The position numbers and the translations under genes are program-made. This document shows, in pieces, positions 11,246 through 23,080 of a stretch of DNA of 37,235 bases. How positions within the stretch are numbered: position 1 is the first letter of the stretch; each line of letters begins with the position of its first letter. The stretch covers positions 126,415-163,649 of the forward strand of contig NW_019775980.1 of assembly GCF_001039355.2 (NCBI RefSeq). The letters run 5' to 3'. The DNA is from Lingula anatina. Lineage: Eukaryota > Brachiopoda > Lingulata > Lingulida > Lingulidae. Under the pieces are notes generated by a model. It saw only the letters and a list, made by a program, of their open reading frames with translations. It did no database searches and was not told the origin of the DNA.

Positions 11246-13049
11246 ATTGTCCGTTTAGGATGTGCCGGTTATTGAATGTCAACCCGTTGATATCTTTATA
11301 TGACAAGGCGTCCCTAATGGATTGAGAAAATAATCAGCAGTCTTCAGTAAATTAGTCTCCAGTGTCTGAGGCCTTTAATCTTACCCTCTTAATAAGATTT
11401 CACGGGGGAAAAACACAAATCGTTTCCAGGAAAACTTCATCTTTTCGTTAATTCTCCGTTGGTTAGAGGTTGAGAGACAGCAGATGCGCCGCTGTATATT
11501 AAGAGGGCGAATATGTAAATGTGTGTACCGACGACCGGGGCAATAAGTGGATTTATTCCACATTTCTGAAATAAATTGAACCATAGAGTGCTATCGACCG
11601 TTTACTAGAGCGTCTGTCGCGTCTGATCAATTGGCAAATGAGGTCTTCCACGAACAAATGAATTCCGTGAAAGAAACAGTACATTGCCATAAACAATTAT
11701 TCCGGCTGGTCTAACCCTGACAATCTATTTAGTTTTATGTGTTTCTACTGTGTTTCTTTGTTTTCGCTGTGTCTTCTTTAATTAGTGTGGAAAAGAGGTA
11801 GTTAACTATAAACAAGAATGTAATGCCTTCTTGTCACGATGTACGGTAAATATCCCAGTTTACAGATGTATCTATAAAATTCCGAGTTAAAATATGGATG
11901 GAATGCATTCCTAGACCCTGGTGCAATATTAATAATCCTAAATGTATTGTGTTTTTTAATAATTATATTGAGTATTCAGAGAATATAGGAACAAAAGGGC
12001 CAGGTAGAAATTACTTAGGCCGTGCCACTGTTGTTGTCTGTTGTGATCAATTTTCTCGTGCGGCCTAATACTAGCCTTGACTACAAGAAAGGTAAAATAA
12101 TTACGGAATACCTCAAGAGTAAAGTACATGCTATGATTCCCCCCGTGTCTGTTAGCTCAGATGTGTAGTTAAGACTGGGCAGCAGGGATATGAAGTTAAA
12201 GATGAGTCATGGGAGAAAATTACAGGGAAGATTTCTTGCCCGGTAGCAGCTCGGGTCTTCTTCACTGAAAATCATTATTATATAAAATCCTATTTACATT
12301 TCTGTGAATCGCGATCGATTTTTGGTTGGAAATACCACAGTTACCAGTTAAAAATCACTGGTGCCTAACCAAAGGCTACATATGGTCGATATCAGAACGA
12401 TCTTGTCCTCGTGTGAGCACACACAATTTGGAATAACTGTGCATTTACGTGAAAAAATTAATGTCAAACAAAATTCATGTCAAAAAGCATAGGGAGAAAT
12501 TTGGCTTGTGGATTTTTTTCCTACAAGATCTCTGCATGATGCTTAGCATCCTATTTGCGCCTCTTCTGTCTTGTCACACAATGGAGAGAGACAGCTAAGT
12601 TGGGTTCAATCTCGTTCGATCCTGGTTCGTGCAATCTTGCAACATGCGAACCGCCGCACCAGTAAGCAAAGTGTAAACTCTGCCATTGGGATAGCGGGCA
12701 GTGCCCCCGTAGCAAAGACAACAACATCATTATACAAAACTACTGCTAAACAAAGTAGACAAAACCCAGTGGAACGCTGGTTAAGCCTTTAGATATAGAT
12801 TTGGCGTCCAAAACCGTCTGACTCATCGGCGCTTAGATCATCTGCCCAGCTGTGGCTGTACAACTGTCACTATATAAAAAACACGAATATTTTTACACTT
12901 CATCATCCGTGATGGATGAACTGATTGTCAGGGTTCCGACTGTGTGTTCAGCTGAACTTTCCTTTGATGTATTTTGTACTTGGTGTGCAAAACGGGTGGG
13001 GATATTATGTAAGGGGATAGGAGTATCTGGAAAAGTGTGTGAATATTTG

Positions 13050-13054
<5 letters not shown>

Positions 13055-13090
<36 letters not shown>
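13055..13090. repeat. (GA)18 microsatellite
   Basis: A 36-bp uninterrupted dinucleotide tract in intron 1. Confidence 0.95.
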
Positions 13091-13092
<2 letters not shown>

Positions 13093-14916
13093 ATGACGAG
13101 AAAGTAAAAAACTGGCGTATATCAGGTACCCTGTATTTGACTAAAACTAACCAGTAAAGGGGTCGTTTTCAAAATCAGAGATGGCTCTCGTAGGAAAAAC
13201 AAGTGCTCTATATATAAGTTCATGCAATACAAGTTCTTTTACTTCAAACGGAAATCTGTTTTCCAAACATCTTCCACGAAACTTTCATAACATTCGTACA
13301 ATCATTAAACCATGCTGCATTAAGTCCAGGCGGAACAGAACAGCGTGAAACAATTTCCCAATAACGTGATTAATACCAATATAATTTAAATTGAATGAAC
13401 GATTATCAAGGAAATTCCACTTTACTTCGCTGATTTCACAAAACAAGGCTATTACTAATACGTTTCTGCTTACTGCGCTGACACGGTGAAATACGTTGCC
13501 CTTACATTAGTGTGATTCGTGATATTTGAAAGATCAAAGAGTAGTAAATGTGAAATATATGTTCTGAGAATTATCCAGTTTCTTAGGAAGCCATATGGAG
13601 TAATGGTTGAGCAGAGACATACGACATGCCCACCGCTCCAAAATATTTCTTAAACTTAACGGTATAATACGTATTTTAAATTGAGCAGATGAGCTGCTAT
13701 TAATTGCATCAGTTATATTTTATGGAAGGCATATGTGCTTAAGCAAGCCTACTCTCAGACTAATAATACTTGAACTTGAGGATAACGTTTTTCATCTCTT
13801 TTTGGGGCAAAAATCTCTCGGTGGACAGTACAGAAATGTGTCCAAAATGTGTCTAGATAAATATCTAGTGAAATATTCTCTGTGACCCTGTCTTGGGGAG
13901 AGCTTAGGACAGTTGTCTCTTTAATGTAGATATGTCTCTGAAGCACTCTGTAAGTAAAGAGCGTCAGTAAATATTGGAAACGTAATTAATTAATTAATTA
14001 CCTAATGACCGCGTTCTATTTCATGAATTTATTCAAAGTGCGGGTCAATGAAAGTGAAACAGTCATCTTTATGAGAAACATCACCGTTAATTTCCCTCTC
14101 TGAGGTCAAGGCGTCAAGGCTATGGTCGATTAAGAGACTTCATAATTAAGATAATAATACACGCCATCGTCCTAACATCTCAATGGGTCAGTATTTAACA
14201 CTATATCCTCAGGGTGCTATACGTGGCCAGGGGTAAGAGATGAGACGCTTATCATCTAGAGCATGAAATACTCCTGGGAGGCGCCTAATAGAGACATCGC
14301 TACCAGTGAACCTCTTTTGATATCCAGTGCCCCGTTGAAGTGCCTGCCTTTTTTAATTCGTTTATTTCGTTTTCATGTCCTAGTTTATCTGGCAGAAGGG
14401 GGAGGAGACGCTGAACCCGACATAAAACCGTCACACACCTTGGTGACAATTATAGAATGCTGAGCACTTTCATCACAAACAGCCATCACCGCCGAACCTG
14501 ATAAATAGCATTCTTTGGGAGAAGTGCTAGTCGTCCGGCTGAAAAGAGTTTGATGATATTTCAGTCTCTTAATAATAAAAACCGCGCTACATAAGGTTAC
14601 ATGTACTGTCCACGTTTCTCTCAAATTTGCACTGGAAACGGATGAAAAAAAAAACTCACAAGCTCTACCGTTATAAAAACACAATAGTCTACATGTAGCA
14701 TGCAATTACGAAAATTGCAGTTCTAGGAAATTAACACTCGAGAATACGATACGAAATTGTCTAATTGGGTAAATATCCGTTATAAAGTTTGCTCATATCA
14801 ATCAATGACGTGCAGCAGCAGAGAACATAGGACACTAAAAGCCTGTCATACTCTCTCTGAGAAAGGAGGTGGATGCCCCATATATTTCCATGAAGTAAAT
14901 GACCAGCTGGCATTGA

Positions 14917-14919
<3 letters not shown>

Positions 14920-14967
<48 letters not shown>
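14920..14967. repeat. Poly-A tract, 48 A
   Basis: 48 consecutive A on the plus strand. It could be the tail of an old retroposed copy, but I found neither a target-site duplication nor a recognisable body upstream, so it may be simple homopolymer expansion. Confidence 0.9.
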
Positions 14968-14969
<2 letters not shown>

Positions 14970-16085
14970 CCCAGTTGCGTTGATCGGGGACCATTTCTGG
15001 CACGCTAGGTGTTGACGGTGATGTCAGAATTTTTATGCTCTATCAATATAAAGTTCTGTGACCGTGCGTGTTTTAACGTGTGTCTGCATGCACGCACCTG
15101 CGTCCCTTATTTTATGACCACAATCCATGCTTGTTTGTTACTATCTGTCTCGACTCCCCTCCCCTTAGGCTCTACATGTATGATAAAATAAAACGAGGTG
15201 GGACTATGTAAAATGTACAGAGACAAAGATAGCATCACTTTGACATATGAATTTATGACATGGACATCAAGAAGACGACAACTGTCCATGAATAGAAAGG
15301 ATCGCTTTGTATGTGTTATTTAATACAGAAAGTTACGACCAGTGTACAAGACAGGCAGAGACAGTTGGATACAACGATATGGTTTGATTTACGGTACCCG
15401 CAAGTCAATGTCTATTCTGTAATTATATTTATCCGAAACAAAGATGGCGTTTTCAGGGGCGGTTGAACACAATGCCTTCACAGTTGTCTAACTACTGGGC
15501 CCAACAAGCTTTTACTTTAAAGCAGTAAATATGAAAGAAAATCATTTAAGTTCAGTCCATTTCCATTCAGAACCAAGCATTTGTTTCTTTACAAAATGGT
15601 GGACTTTTTTCCATGTGTTCAAGACCGTATCATGCGGGAAATGGATGTTGTTGTTTTGTATCTCTTTATCTATCGCCTTGCAACACCGGACTTTTATTTT
15701 GTAGATCTCAATATTTCATCAGATAAAAGGAGTTAACTAGCAGAAACACAGATAAACTGTACACAGCAAATTATCGAACCGAAATGACCCTTAACGTTTT
15801 TCTCTACAAGGTGCTGGGATCTACTTGGTACTGAGATCAGATTAGGACCAGAAGAAGATAAAATTCTCGTCCTTTGGCAACAATCTACATACTTTCAACA
15901 GAAATATATCTATCCTTTTCGATTCACTGCCTAGATTTTTTGCAGACTGCAGCCCCATTACATTTCTAGCTAGATGAAAATATTTTTATAGAAAGAAAAT
16001 GAAATATTTGTTTTATTTGCCTATACTATCTGCTCCCTCCCCGCCCCCCTGGTAGAGGGTAGATACGGACTGAGCTCAACCAAGG

Positions 16086-16252
16086 CAGGGGCGGATCCAG
16101 AGATATTTTCTGACAGTCTTCCATATTATATTTTGTTGATCCTCTATTTTTTGACCGTCTTCCGACAGAAAAAAATTAGATACCCGTCAATGTAAACTTG
16201 AAAATCTGACCGTCTTCCGGAAGACCCAGAAGACGGCCTAAATCCGCCCCTG
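16086..16252. mobile_element. hAT-like MITE, 167 bp, with CAGGGGCGGAT terminal inverted repeats
   Basis: The left end CAGGGGCGGATCCAG is matched, inverted, by the right end (complement CAGGGGCGGATTTAG). CAGGGGCGGAT-type ends are familiar from nonautonomous hAT elements. CAAGG is present on both sides (16081-16085 and 16253-16257), shorter than the 8-bp target duplication expected of hAT. Inside are three repeats of CCGTCTTCC or a close variant, one followed by its inverted form. It has no coding capacity and sits in intron 1. Confidence 0.7.
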
Positions 16253-16278
16253 CAAGGACGTATATTATACGTCCTTGC
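16252..16278. repeat. 27-nt perfect palindrome
   Basis: Arms GCAAGGACGTATA and TATACGTCCTTGC around a single T. It begins at the last base of the hAT-like MITE, so the element's right flank is itself foldback DNA. Confidence 0.85.
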
Positions 16279-18476
16279 CTCGACCAAGTGCTATCTTCAT
16301 GAATAGCTACAGTGTAGCTCTCAGCACAGGCGGCAGACCGTGGCTCGTTAGGCTGCTACGTGTTCCGCTGGCTGGATATCTCCTTCAAGGGTTCACTGGC
16401 GGACATTGGTGCCGTTATGTGAGAGTTAATCTGTTGGAACTGGCCGGACCCGTGCTTAATGACCCGAGCCGAGTTTTAAAAGCTATGTGTGTACAGACAC
16501 GACCACTTTTAGGCTCGAAAAACGGTCTTAACCCCGTTACTTGCCGAATAGTTATTATTAGGATAACAACGCAAGAAAACATTTCACCTTAGGAGCATTT
16601 TCCCGATAAAAATTTCTACACAGACTGTTACTGAGGCAGCGTTGCTGGTCGTGTCAGATATTTGACAAATACACACAACTTCAGATTCATATGTTAGGGA
16701 GATAACAAACACCACGTGATGGAGACTATTCTTTAATCACACCCAAAATGTCGGACAGTCTTCTAACATTTCTTCTCTCTATAGTTCAAAGCACTATCCG
16801 ATTTCGGTGCTTAAAATATCACATTATGCTCAACCTTGGTTCAGACAATGAAGGCACATGAAGTGATACTCGCTGGCTATTGTGTTACTACACAAGGCAG
16901 ATCTAGTTTAGAAAACCAGTTCTTATAAATATAAATATATATTCCATACCGACCACTTAACAATAATCTGCCGACTTCCAACTTCAAACTTGTCAAAAAA
17001 ACGACTTTAGAAAAAAGCCCTTAAGATAAAAGGCAGCCATGTTCTTTGAAGTAACGGTACTACTAACGAATACAGTCATAGGCAGCGCAAAAGAAAAATA
17101 TGTATGTTAAAACGTCTGAAGCGTTTCGCTTTACTTGTTAAGTAAAGAAGGCGTATGCCTGGTATCACGAACCGTAGCGGCCCACCTTTCTGTAGATACG
17201 CTAGGAAAGTATGGGCTTTAACGTAAAGAATGTGATAAATACGGTGCATATTTAGATCTCAGTGAACTGACACATTAATATACCGGTAGAGCAGGTAATA
17301 TATTTCAGGCGTTCTGCAAAGTTTAATGCAACATCCAGCTGCAGCAGCAGGCAATAGACATATATGTGAATTATACAGCAAAAGAACATTCTTATCTTCC
17401 TTCTAGCTGGTAAAATTATTTTCAGTCTGGACGAAGACCATGACTCAAATGCGCTTAACCTATTTAAAACTTCAATGTTGTTAATATACACCACTAATAT
17501 ATATATTTTCTATATCTATACTGCCAGACGCTCAGGTGTCTTTCACTGAAAGAAGAGCTTATCATCAAAACTTCGTTCTTCGCGTGTAACACATCTCTCT
17601 AGTTTTCCAACACAAAAAATTGACAAAAATTAAGAGGAGTAAGTCCGTAAACTACCCAGAAGTTATCTTCACTGAGGCAATACAGTTGCTTGAACAAACA
17701 TCAGGAAACGGAGTCGTTACGACACACAAAATTCCCTTAAATATCTAAAATATGGCCTTGCCTACAAGATCTTGTATAATTCAATCTTCGGGTTACACGG
17801 GGCAGGATCTTGAGTGTTTACTTATCTCGATGTGTGTGTATAACTTGAGGGATATTAAGGTTCTTCAACAATGTCGGGATTAATGTCAGAATAATGCACA
17901 CAACATGTGAAAAATATTTCGTTTACATTTCTTCTCGAGGAGTTTGCATTTCAGATAGGTTAGAAAGCCGAGCCCGTAAGGCGAACGCTCTGTTAACAGT
18001 AAAAGACGCGGTCGTTCTCCTCTGCATGCCGCTACTCTGTCTTTTTGAAGTTTAATGTTCTGCTTCTTCGGTGTACGTTTTAGCCCATGCTTAGTCAAAT
18101 TTATGGCGTAAATACAAGAAAAAAAAAAACCGTAAAGGGAAGACAGACTCCACTTTAAAAACGCGGAAGGAACGGTGCATTTAGCTTTAACTGCGGTCGT
18201 AATGGATGTTCAAATTGCTATAACAGCATTATTTTTGTGAGTAAAAACATTAGGGCGCATTAGGAAGTAGATGGAGGGCATTTTTGAGCGGTGTTTACAT
18301 AAGCGGCGCAGATATTGTTCTTTACTACCTAAACTGTAGGAACACGCGAGGTAATTTGACCCGGACCTCTTCATTTCCTCGCTCATGTCATTTTATACTC
18401 TTTTTTTTTCAATGTCTAAATTGTTGAAAGGCATTTGGTACTGGCAATGGTGATGTAGCCAAATGGGATATTGGAT

Positions 18477-18501
18477 GAGAGAGAGAGAGAGAGAGAGAGA
18501 G
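18477..18501. repeat. (GA)n microsatellite
   Basis: A 25-bp GA tract followed by purine-rich sequence to about 18523. Confidence 0.9.
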
Positions 18502-19046
18502 GTGGAGGGGCGGGGAAAGGGGGGCTACAAAATATTATTACATCAATTCAGTCAAATGATGGCATCATTTGAAACAACACCTCAAATCAATATTCTAAAC
18601 TACGCGTTTTGCATTTAAGAAGTCTCAGATAATAAGAAGATACAGCTAATAAGCTTCTTTTATTACGATTTTACCAGGTTTGATTTTGGATTAAAAAATG
18701 AATAATTATAATGAAAAAAAATGAGCCACTTAACCCGGCGACTCCAATCACAGTGTTTCTCGCATTTACCTTGTTTAGAATACAGGCAGGTGCTTGCATG
18801 GGATGACGTCGAGTAATCCGAACCACTAATTAACAACGGTTAACGCTATTCCAGGCCAGATGATAGAAAACTTAAAATCAACACCTGTGTAAGCGATTCT
18901 TCAGAACTGTTATACAAGAAGGTATGCACCATATGCAACAGGGGGCATAAATAATAAGATGTGGCAGATTTATATTTGTAACAACTGCTGCAGCGTATCT
19001 GTTATTCCTTTTGCACAGTTTTTGCAACTACCTAAACTTGCTTAAA

Positions 19047-19099
19047 TGAGAGAGAGAGATACAGAGAGAGAGAGAGGGAGAGAGAGAGAGAGAGAGAGT
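19047..19099. repeat. Imperfect (GA)n microsatellite
   Basis: A GA tract with ATAC and GGG interruptions, in intron 1. Confidence 0.9.
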
Positions 19100-20215
19100 G
19101 CGTGTTATATGTCTGAAGATCCGTATCAAGAGTAGACAGAAACACCTTCCTCTCTTTTTCTCCAACAACAATACAGAGTTTCAAAAAGTCTACAATTAAG
19201 ATGGAGCCAACAGCTGCCTTTGCTTGGCTCTCGTGTTTATTCTGCCTTCCTGAGAAAACAGACTTTAAAACAATGATAACAAGACAAAAACACCTGATAT
19301 ATGCCACGATGGAACAGAAATCCTTCACGGTGAGAACCCTTCTGATCCTGACCAGAGATTAACGTGCCACAGGAAACACAGTAATTACCGTTGACATTTT
19401 TTTTGTGATATAAATCTCAACTTGTAAATCTTCTGTTTCACTTCAGTCATCCCTTCTACAGATGTAAACTAGAGATCCTCTGTAAAAATACACAAGACTT
19501 CTTTACTTACTGTTTTTTGACGCGACAGTATTTTGCAAATATTTCTAATGCTAGCTTCGTATTTTTAACCTCCACAATAGCTTACAAAAACCTTGGACAT
19601 ATTTTTGTCCATGGAAAAACCAAAATAAGATTACCTAGCTGGGGAAATCCCCATGATACATCTCTTTAACTAAAACCTTACAATGTTTGAATATTAACAG
19701 GTCGACATAAGTGCAGGCATTTTTTTTTAAGCGGCGGATACCGTGGCAAGTCGACAGTTTCTGTAAAAACACATTTAATTATATACAGTTTTTCACGGGA
19801 GGAAAGGGTATATAAATTCGGGATTTCAGACTTAGAAGTGAGCAATGAACATGTATGACATTGGAATGTTTTTCTCATGCTGAAAAAGAAGCCAGTCATT
19901 CCAAACAGACAGTTACAAAGCGCATTGCATGGTGCGTCATGAAAGCTACGAGAATGAATACAATAGGAAGACGCATTACGACAATAGAATGAATAAATCG
20001 CAAAACGTAAAATCGTTGTGAAAATGACAATATCACGTGATGACAAGGCATTAGTTTGTAACCTTCCTTTGGATGACAAATATCCCTGCGTTATAGCGCT
20101 ACTGAATAACACATACCATGACATAAACATACCAAAGACAAGAGAAGTATTAAGCAAGCACCTTAAAGTGCAATGAGTTATTTTCTGAAACATTGAAGAC
20201 AGTTGGGGGAGGTGT

Positions 20216-20247
20216 CTGTGTGTGTGTGTGTGTGTGAGTGTGTGCGC

Positions 20248-20285
<38 letters not shown>

Positions 20286-20338
20286 GTGTGTGAGTGTGAG
20301 AGAGAGAGAAGGATTTGAAAGAGAGTGATAGAGAGAGC
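20216..20338. repeat. Compound (TG)n(AG)n microsatellite
   Basis: An imperfect TG tract to about 20298, then GA tracts to 20338. It is the reverse-complement arrangement of the CT-then-CA tract at 28223. Confidence 0.9.
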
Positions 20339-20883
20339 GTGGGATGGATATAAAGGCCAGAATGAACTCCAAATTAGAAAAGGTTAACTAAAGGCAGCCT
20401 GGAAGAGAACAATGGGAATAGCAAGGTAATAACCCACCGAGAAACCTTGCTCTCTCCGTTAATGTGATACGACAAACAAGGCTTAATCAGGTTTCAACCG
20501 GGCAAATAAAGGTCTAAAATCACCACACCATGAAAAAAACATGACTTCTTGGAGGTGGCGGACTCTTGTTAGGAAATAGATATCACGTCTGACCGGGGCA
20601 CAGTGTGTCCGAATAAGATTGTCCGGCTGGTGATTGGTAGTGACCTGTGTTTTGTACCGTATGTGGAATATCGATAAATGTAAACCACGTTTTTCCTTGT
20701 TTTTGATCTCGACGTTCAGAGTAATGACGTATTACCCTGCCAAGCATGCTGGTTAAAACAATAAAGTCATCAAGACAAAAAGTGAAAACAGGAGGAACTT
20801 TGCCAAGCTTGGAAACAAATTGGTTTGGGTAACTGACCCTTAGGACTGAGACCTTAACCGCACCACACAGTTACAAACTCTCT

Positions 20884-20933
20884 TCTTTTTCTTTCTTTCT
20901 TTCTTTCTTTGAAAAAAAAAGCAAAAAAAAAAA
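20884..20933. repeat. (CTTT)n followed by A-runs
   Basis: A CTTT tetranucleotide tract to 20910, followed by two A-rich runs. Confidence 0.9.
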
Positions 20934-21101
20934 GTTCGAGCATTCACATTGGGCCAATATAGAAATCACCAGAACAGAAGACCCGAGGACAAAACGAAGG
21001 TGCGATAGCAGACTCCAAACACTGTTTCTATATTTCGGAGGGGTCTTGGGGGGAGACAGAGAGTGTGTACACGCAGGATACGAGGGGGGGGGGGGCAGGG
21101 G

Positions 21102-21194
21102 GTGCCCTCTACCAGAGTCACATATAAATTATGTGCACTTTTCTCTAACACTCAGGAGAAATGTGCCAGGAATAAGCCAGAGACATATCTGTGG
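21102..21194 (+). repeat. Dispersed repeat family, copy A (93 bp)
   Basis: It starts GTGCCCTCTACCAG and ends near ACATATCTGTGG. It aligns without gaps to 28941-29033 (also 93 bp) at roughly 70% identity by eye. The right side carries an inverted CTACTCTCT..CACGACCAC version of the left side, so the unit looks like a foldback element. Confidence 0.65.
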
Positions 21195-21330
21195 TCGTGA
21201 TAGAGAGTAGGAAGGAGATGGGTACCCCCTTCTAGGGTCACAGGTTGATTTTGCAGTAGATAATCACAGATATGCACATAATTAATCTGCGGTCCTGGTT
21301 GAGGGTAGGAGGGGGTATGGGAGCGTGACA
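21195..21330 (-). repeat. Dispersed repeat family, inverted neighbour copy
   Basis: On the minus strand this reads CCTCAACCAGGACCGCAGATT and then GTGCATATCTGTGATTA, matching the CCAGGGCCACGGATTAAT core of the copy at 28795. It adjoins copy A in opposite orientation. Confidence 0.5.
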
Positions 21331-21354
21331 CATGGCCTTCTGAGTGGCATGACA

Positions 21355-21456
21355 CAATGGTCAGTATTCAATGGTCAGTGCACAGTATATACTGGGCAGT
21401 ATACAGTGTCCAGTTTATAATGGTCAGTATACAATGGTCAGCGTCCAGTGTCCAAC
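21355..21456. repeat. Short degenerate repeats of GGTCAGTATAC
   Basis: AATGGTCAGT or variants (GGGCAGTATACAGTGTCCAG, GGTCAGCGTCCAGTGTCCA) recur about every 18-30 bp over some 100 bp. Confidence 0.6.
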
Positions 21457-22140
21457 ATACAGATTACAGAGTCAAGAGGCAATGTCGTCGGACATGAAAT
21501 ACACCGTATCTCAGCCTCATTTGTCAAATACCCTGTAGATTATATTATCTTATAAGCGCGGTCTCTTTAACCTAGGCTGTGCACTGAGCAGGCTTCCCAC
21601 GAAGCATCTCTATATTGTCTTAATCACGTTTGAAATAAAGGTCGGGAAATCGGAATAAAAATCTAACGATGAAATTTGATGTCTGTTCTTCCTGACAGCA
21701 ATAGTGAGACTGGCCTTTGGTCACGTGTTATGGAAACTTGCTACTGATTGGTTCCGCATCATCATAGTAGGTCAGAGGTCACGTACTGATAGTGTTATAA
21801 TCGCGTATATACGAAATACCCCGATGACTCCCGAAAGTAATTCTGTGTATTATAAAGTCGGTTATAGCTTTGTGATAACCTTGTATTTATGAGCCTGGTG
21901 TCATCCTTAATGAGGGAGATAAATGGCTTTTTAATTATTAATAAGATTCAGGATAAAATCGGAGACGCTGCTTAGAGAGGTTTGTCTTTAAGGTATAACG
22001 TCTTGCCAAATATTTTTTATTTCTAATGGAATACGATAACACGTGAGGGAATCATTTTTATAAAAAAATAGACTCTTCATTCCAGCAATATCAATACAAA
22101 TCATGTAGGCCACTTTGCAAAATATTCAGATGTACTCTTA

Positions 22141-22355
22141 CACCCCATTCTCATAGATTAGATCGACCTACATTGGATCGACCTAACTCCCTGGGGGTTC
22201 ACGCTAAATAGCTGTCAGCCGGGCGGACACGAAAGTTAATTACCCCTTAAAGCTTGTAATAGGCGGGGACGGACACTTAAGGGGGATTATCTGACAGTAA
22301 TCTAGTGAGACTCCCCGCGGTGATAGATCGATCTAAAAGTTGTGAGAACAGAGCC
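22141..22355 (+). mobile_element. PIF/Harbinger-like MITE, copy 1 (215 bp)
   Basis: It is flanked by TTA on both sides (22138-22140 and 22356-22358), as expected for the 3-bp TWA target duplication of PIF/Harbinger (Tourist-like) elements. Imperfect terminal inverted repeats: CCATTCTCATAGATTAGATCG on the left, and on the right TTCTCACAACTTTTAGATCG when read on the minus strand. It has no coding capacity. Copy 2 at 22759-22961 is the same element in the opposite orientation. Superfamily is inferred from the target duplication and overall form, not from a transposase. Confidence 0.7.
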
Positions 22356-22509
22356 TTATAAACATCCTTGTTCAAAACATCAATTTCCTCTGACTCAAAC
22401 CTTCCTTTTTTCGCAATCTCCTTTTTTTGTTTTCAAATATATACAACCATCCATTCAACTATAATTTTATTAAGCCCAATGATTCCGGGTCTGCGGTAAC
22501 TTCCGCTGG
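22301..22509. repeat. 209-bp segment repeated after a single n (left copy)
   Basis: Identical by eye to 22511-22719, with only the n at 22510 between them. It includes the last 55 bp of MITE copy 1. This is best explained as two contig ends joined without trimming their overlap. Confidence 0.95.
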
Positions 22510-22510
22510 N
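22510..22510. other. Single ambiguous base (n): contig join
   Basis: It lies exactly between the two 209-bp copies. Confidence 0.9.
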
Positions 22511-22719
22511 TCTAGTGAGACTCCCCGCGGTGATAGATCGATCTAAAAGTTGTGAGAACAGAGCCTTATAAACATCCTTGTTCAAAACATCAATTTCCTC
22601 TGACTCAAACCTTCCTTTTTTCGCAATCTCCTTTTTTTGTTTTCAAATATATACAACCATCCATTCAACTATAATTTTATTAAGCCCAATGATTCCGGGT
22701 CTGCGGTAACTTCCGCTGG
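22511..22719. repeat. 209-bp segment repeated after a single n (right copy, probable assembly artifact)
   Basis: A second copy of 22301-22509. It begins in the middle of a MITE, not at an element boundary, which argues against a transposition product. Confidence 0.95.
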
Positions 22720-22758
22720 TGTATAATAAAGTGAACGATGCCCAAATCCGTTGACTTA

Positions 22759-22961
22759 GGGCGCATTCCCATAGATTTTAGATCGATCTATCCCCGTGGG
22801 GAGTCTCACTAGATTACTCTCAGACAATCCGGCTTAAATGTCCGTTCCGCCTACAACAAGCTGTAAGGGAGTAATTAACTTTCGTACCCGCTCAGCTGAC
22901 AGCTATTTAGCGTGAACCCCCAGGGAGTTAGGTCGATCTAGTTGGATCTGGGAATGGGGTC
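22759..22961 (-). mobile_element. PIF/Harbinger-like MITE, copy 2, inverted (203 bp)
   Basis: It is flanked by TTA at 22756-22758 and 22962-22964. The plus-strand left end is GGGCGCATTCCCATAGATTT and the right end is the inverse of GACCCCATTCCCAGATCC. Its interior matches copy 1 when reverse-complemented, including CTCCCTGGGGGTTCACGC and CTAAATAGCTGTCAGC. The pair can fold as a long hairpin. Confidence 0.7.
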
Positions 22962-23080
22962 TTATACCAAGAAGTTGTACTCTTTACAACTTCTTGCTTA
23001 AACGCAGTATGATGGCAGGTTCACTGGATATGTCCCGGTTTGTTAATTAGATTACACGCTGTTTATGTCAAAACACGGAA

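Noticed and set aside
12151-12210. tRNA-like A-box (TAGCTCAGATG)
   Set aside because: No B-box at the right spacing and no cloverleaf; at most an eroded tRNA-derived SINE.
14757-15008. Lys-run protein
   Set aside because: The poly-A tract read as codons.
16275-16592. 105-codon frame, plus strand, in a locally less AT-rich stretch
   Set aside because: Starts inside the palindrome next to a MITE; no domain or splice signals seen.
19678-20193. 171-codon open frame, minus strand
   Set aside because: No recognisable domain, no Kozak or splice support, inside intron 1 on the gene's own strand, composition like translated AT-rich DNA.
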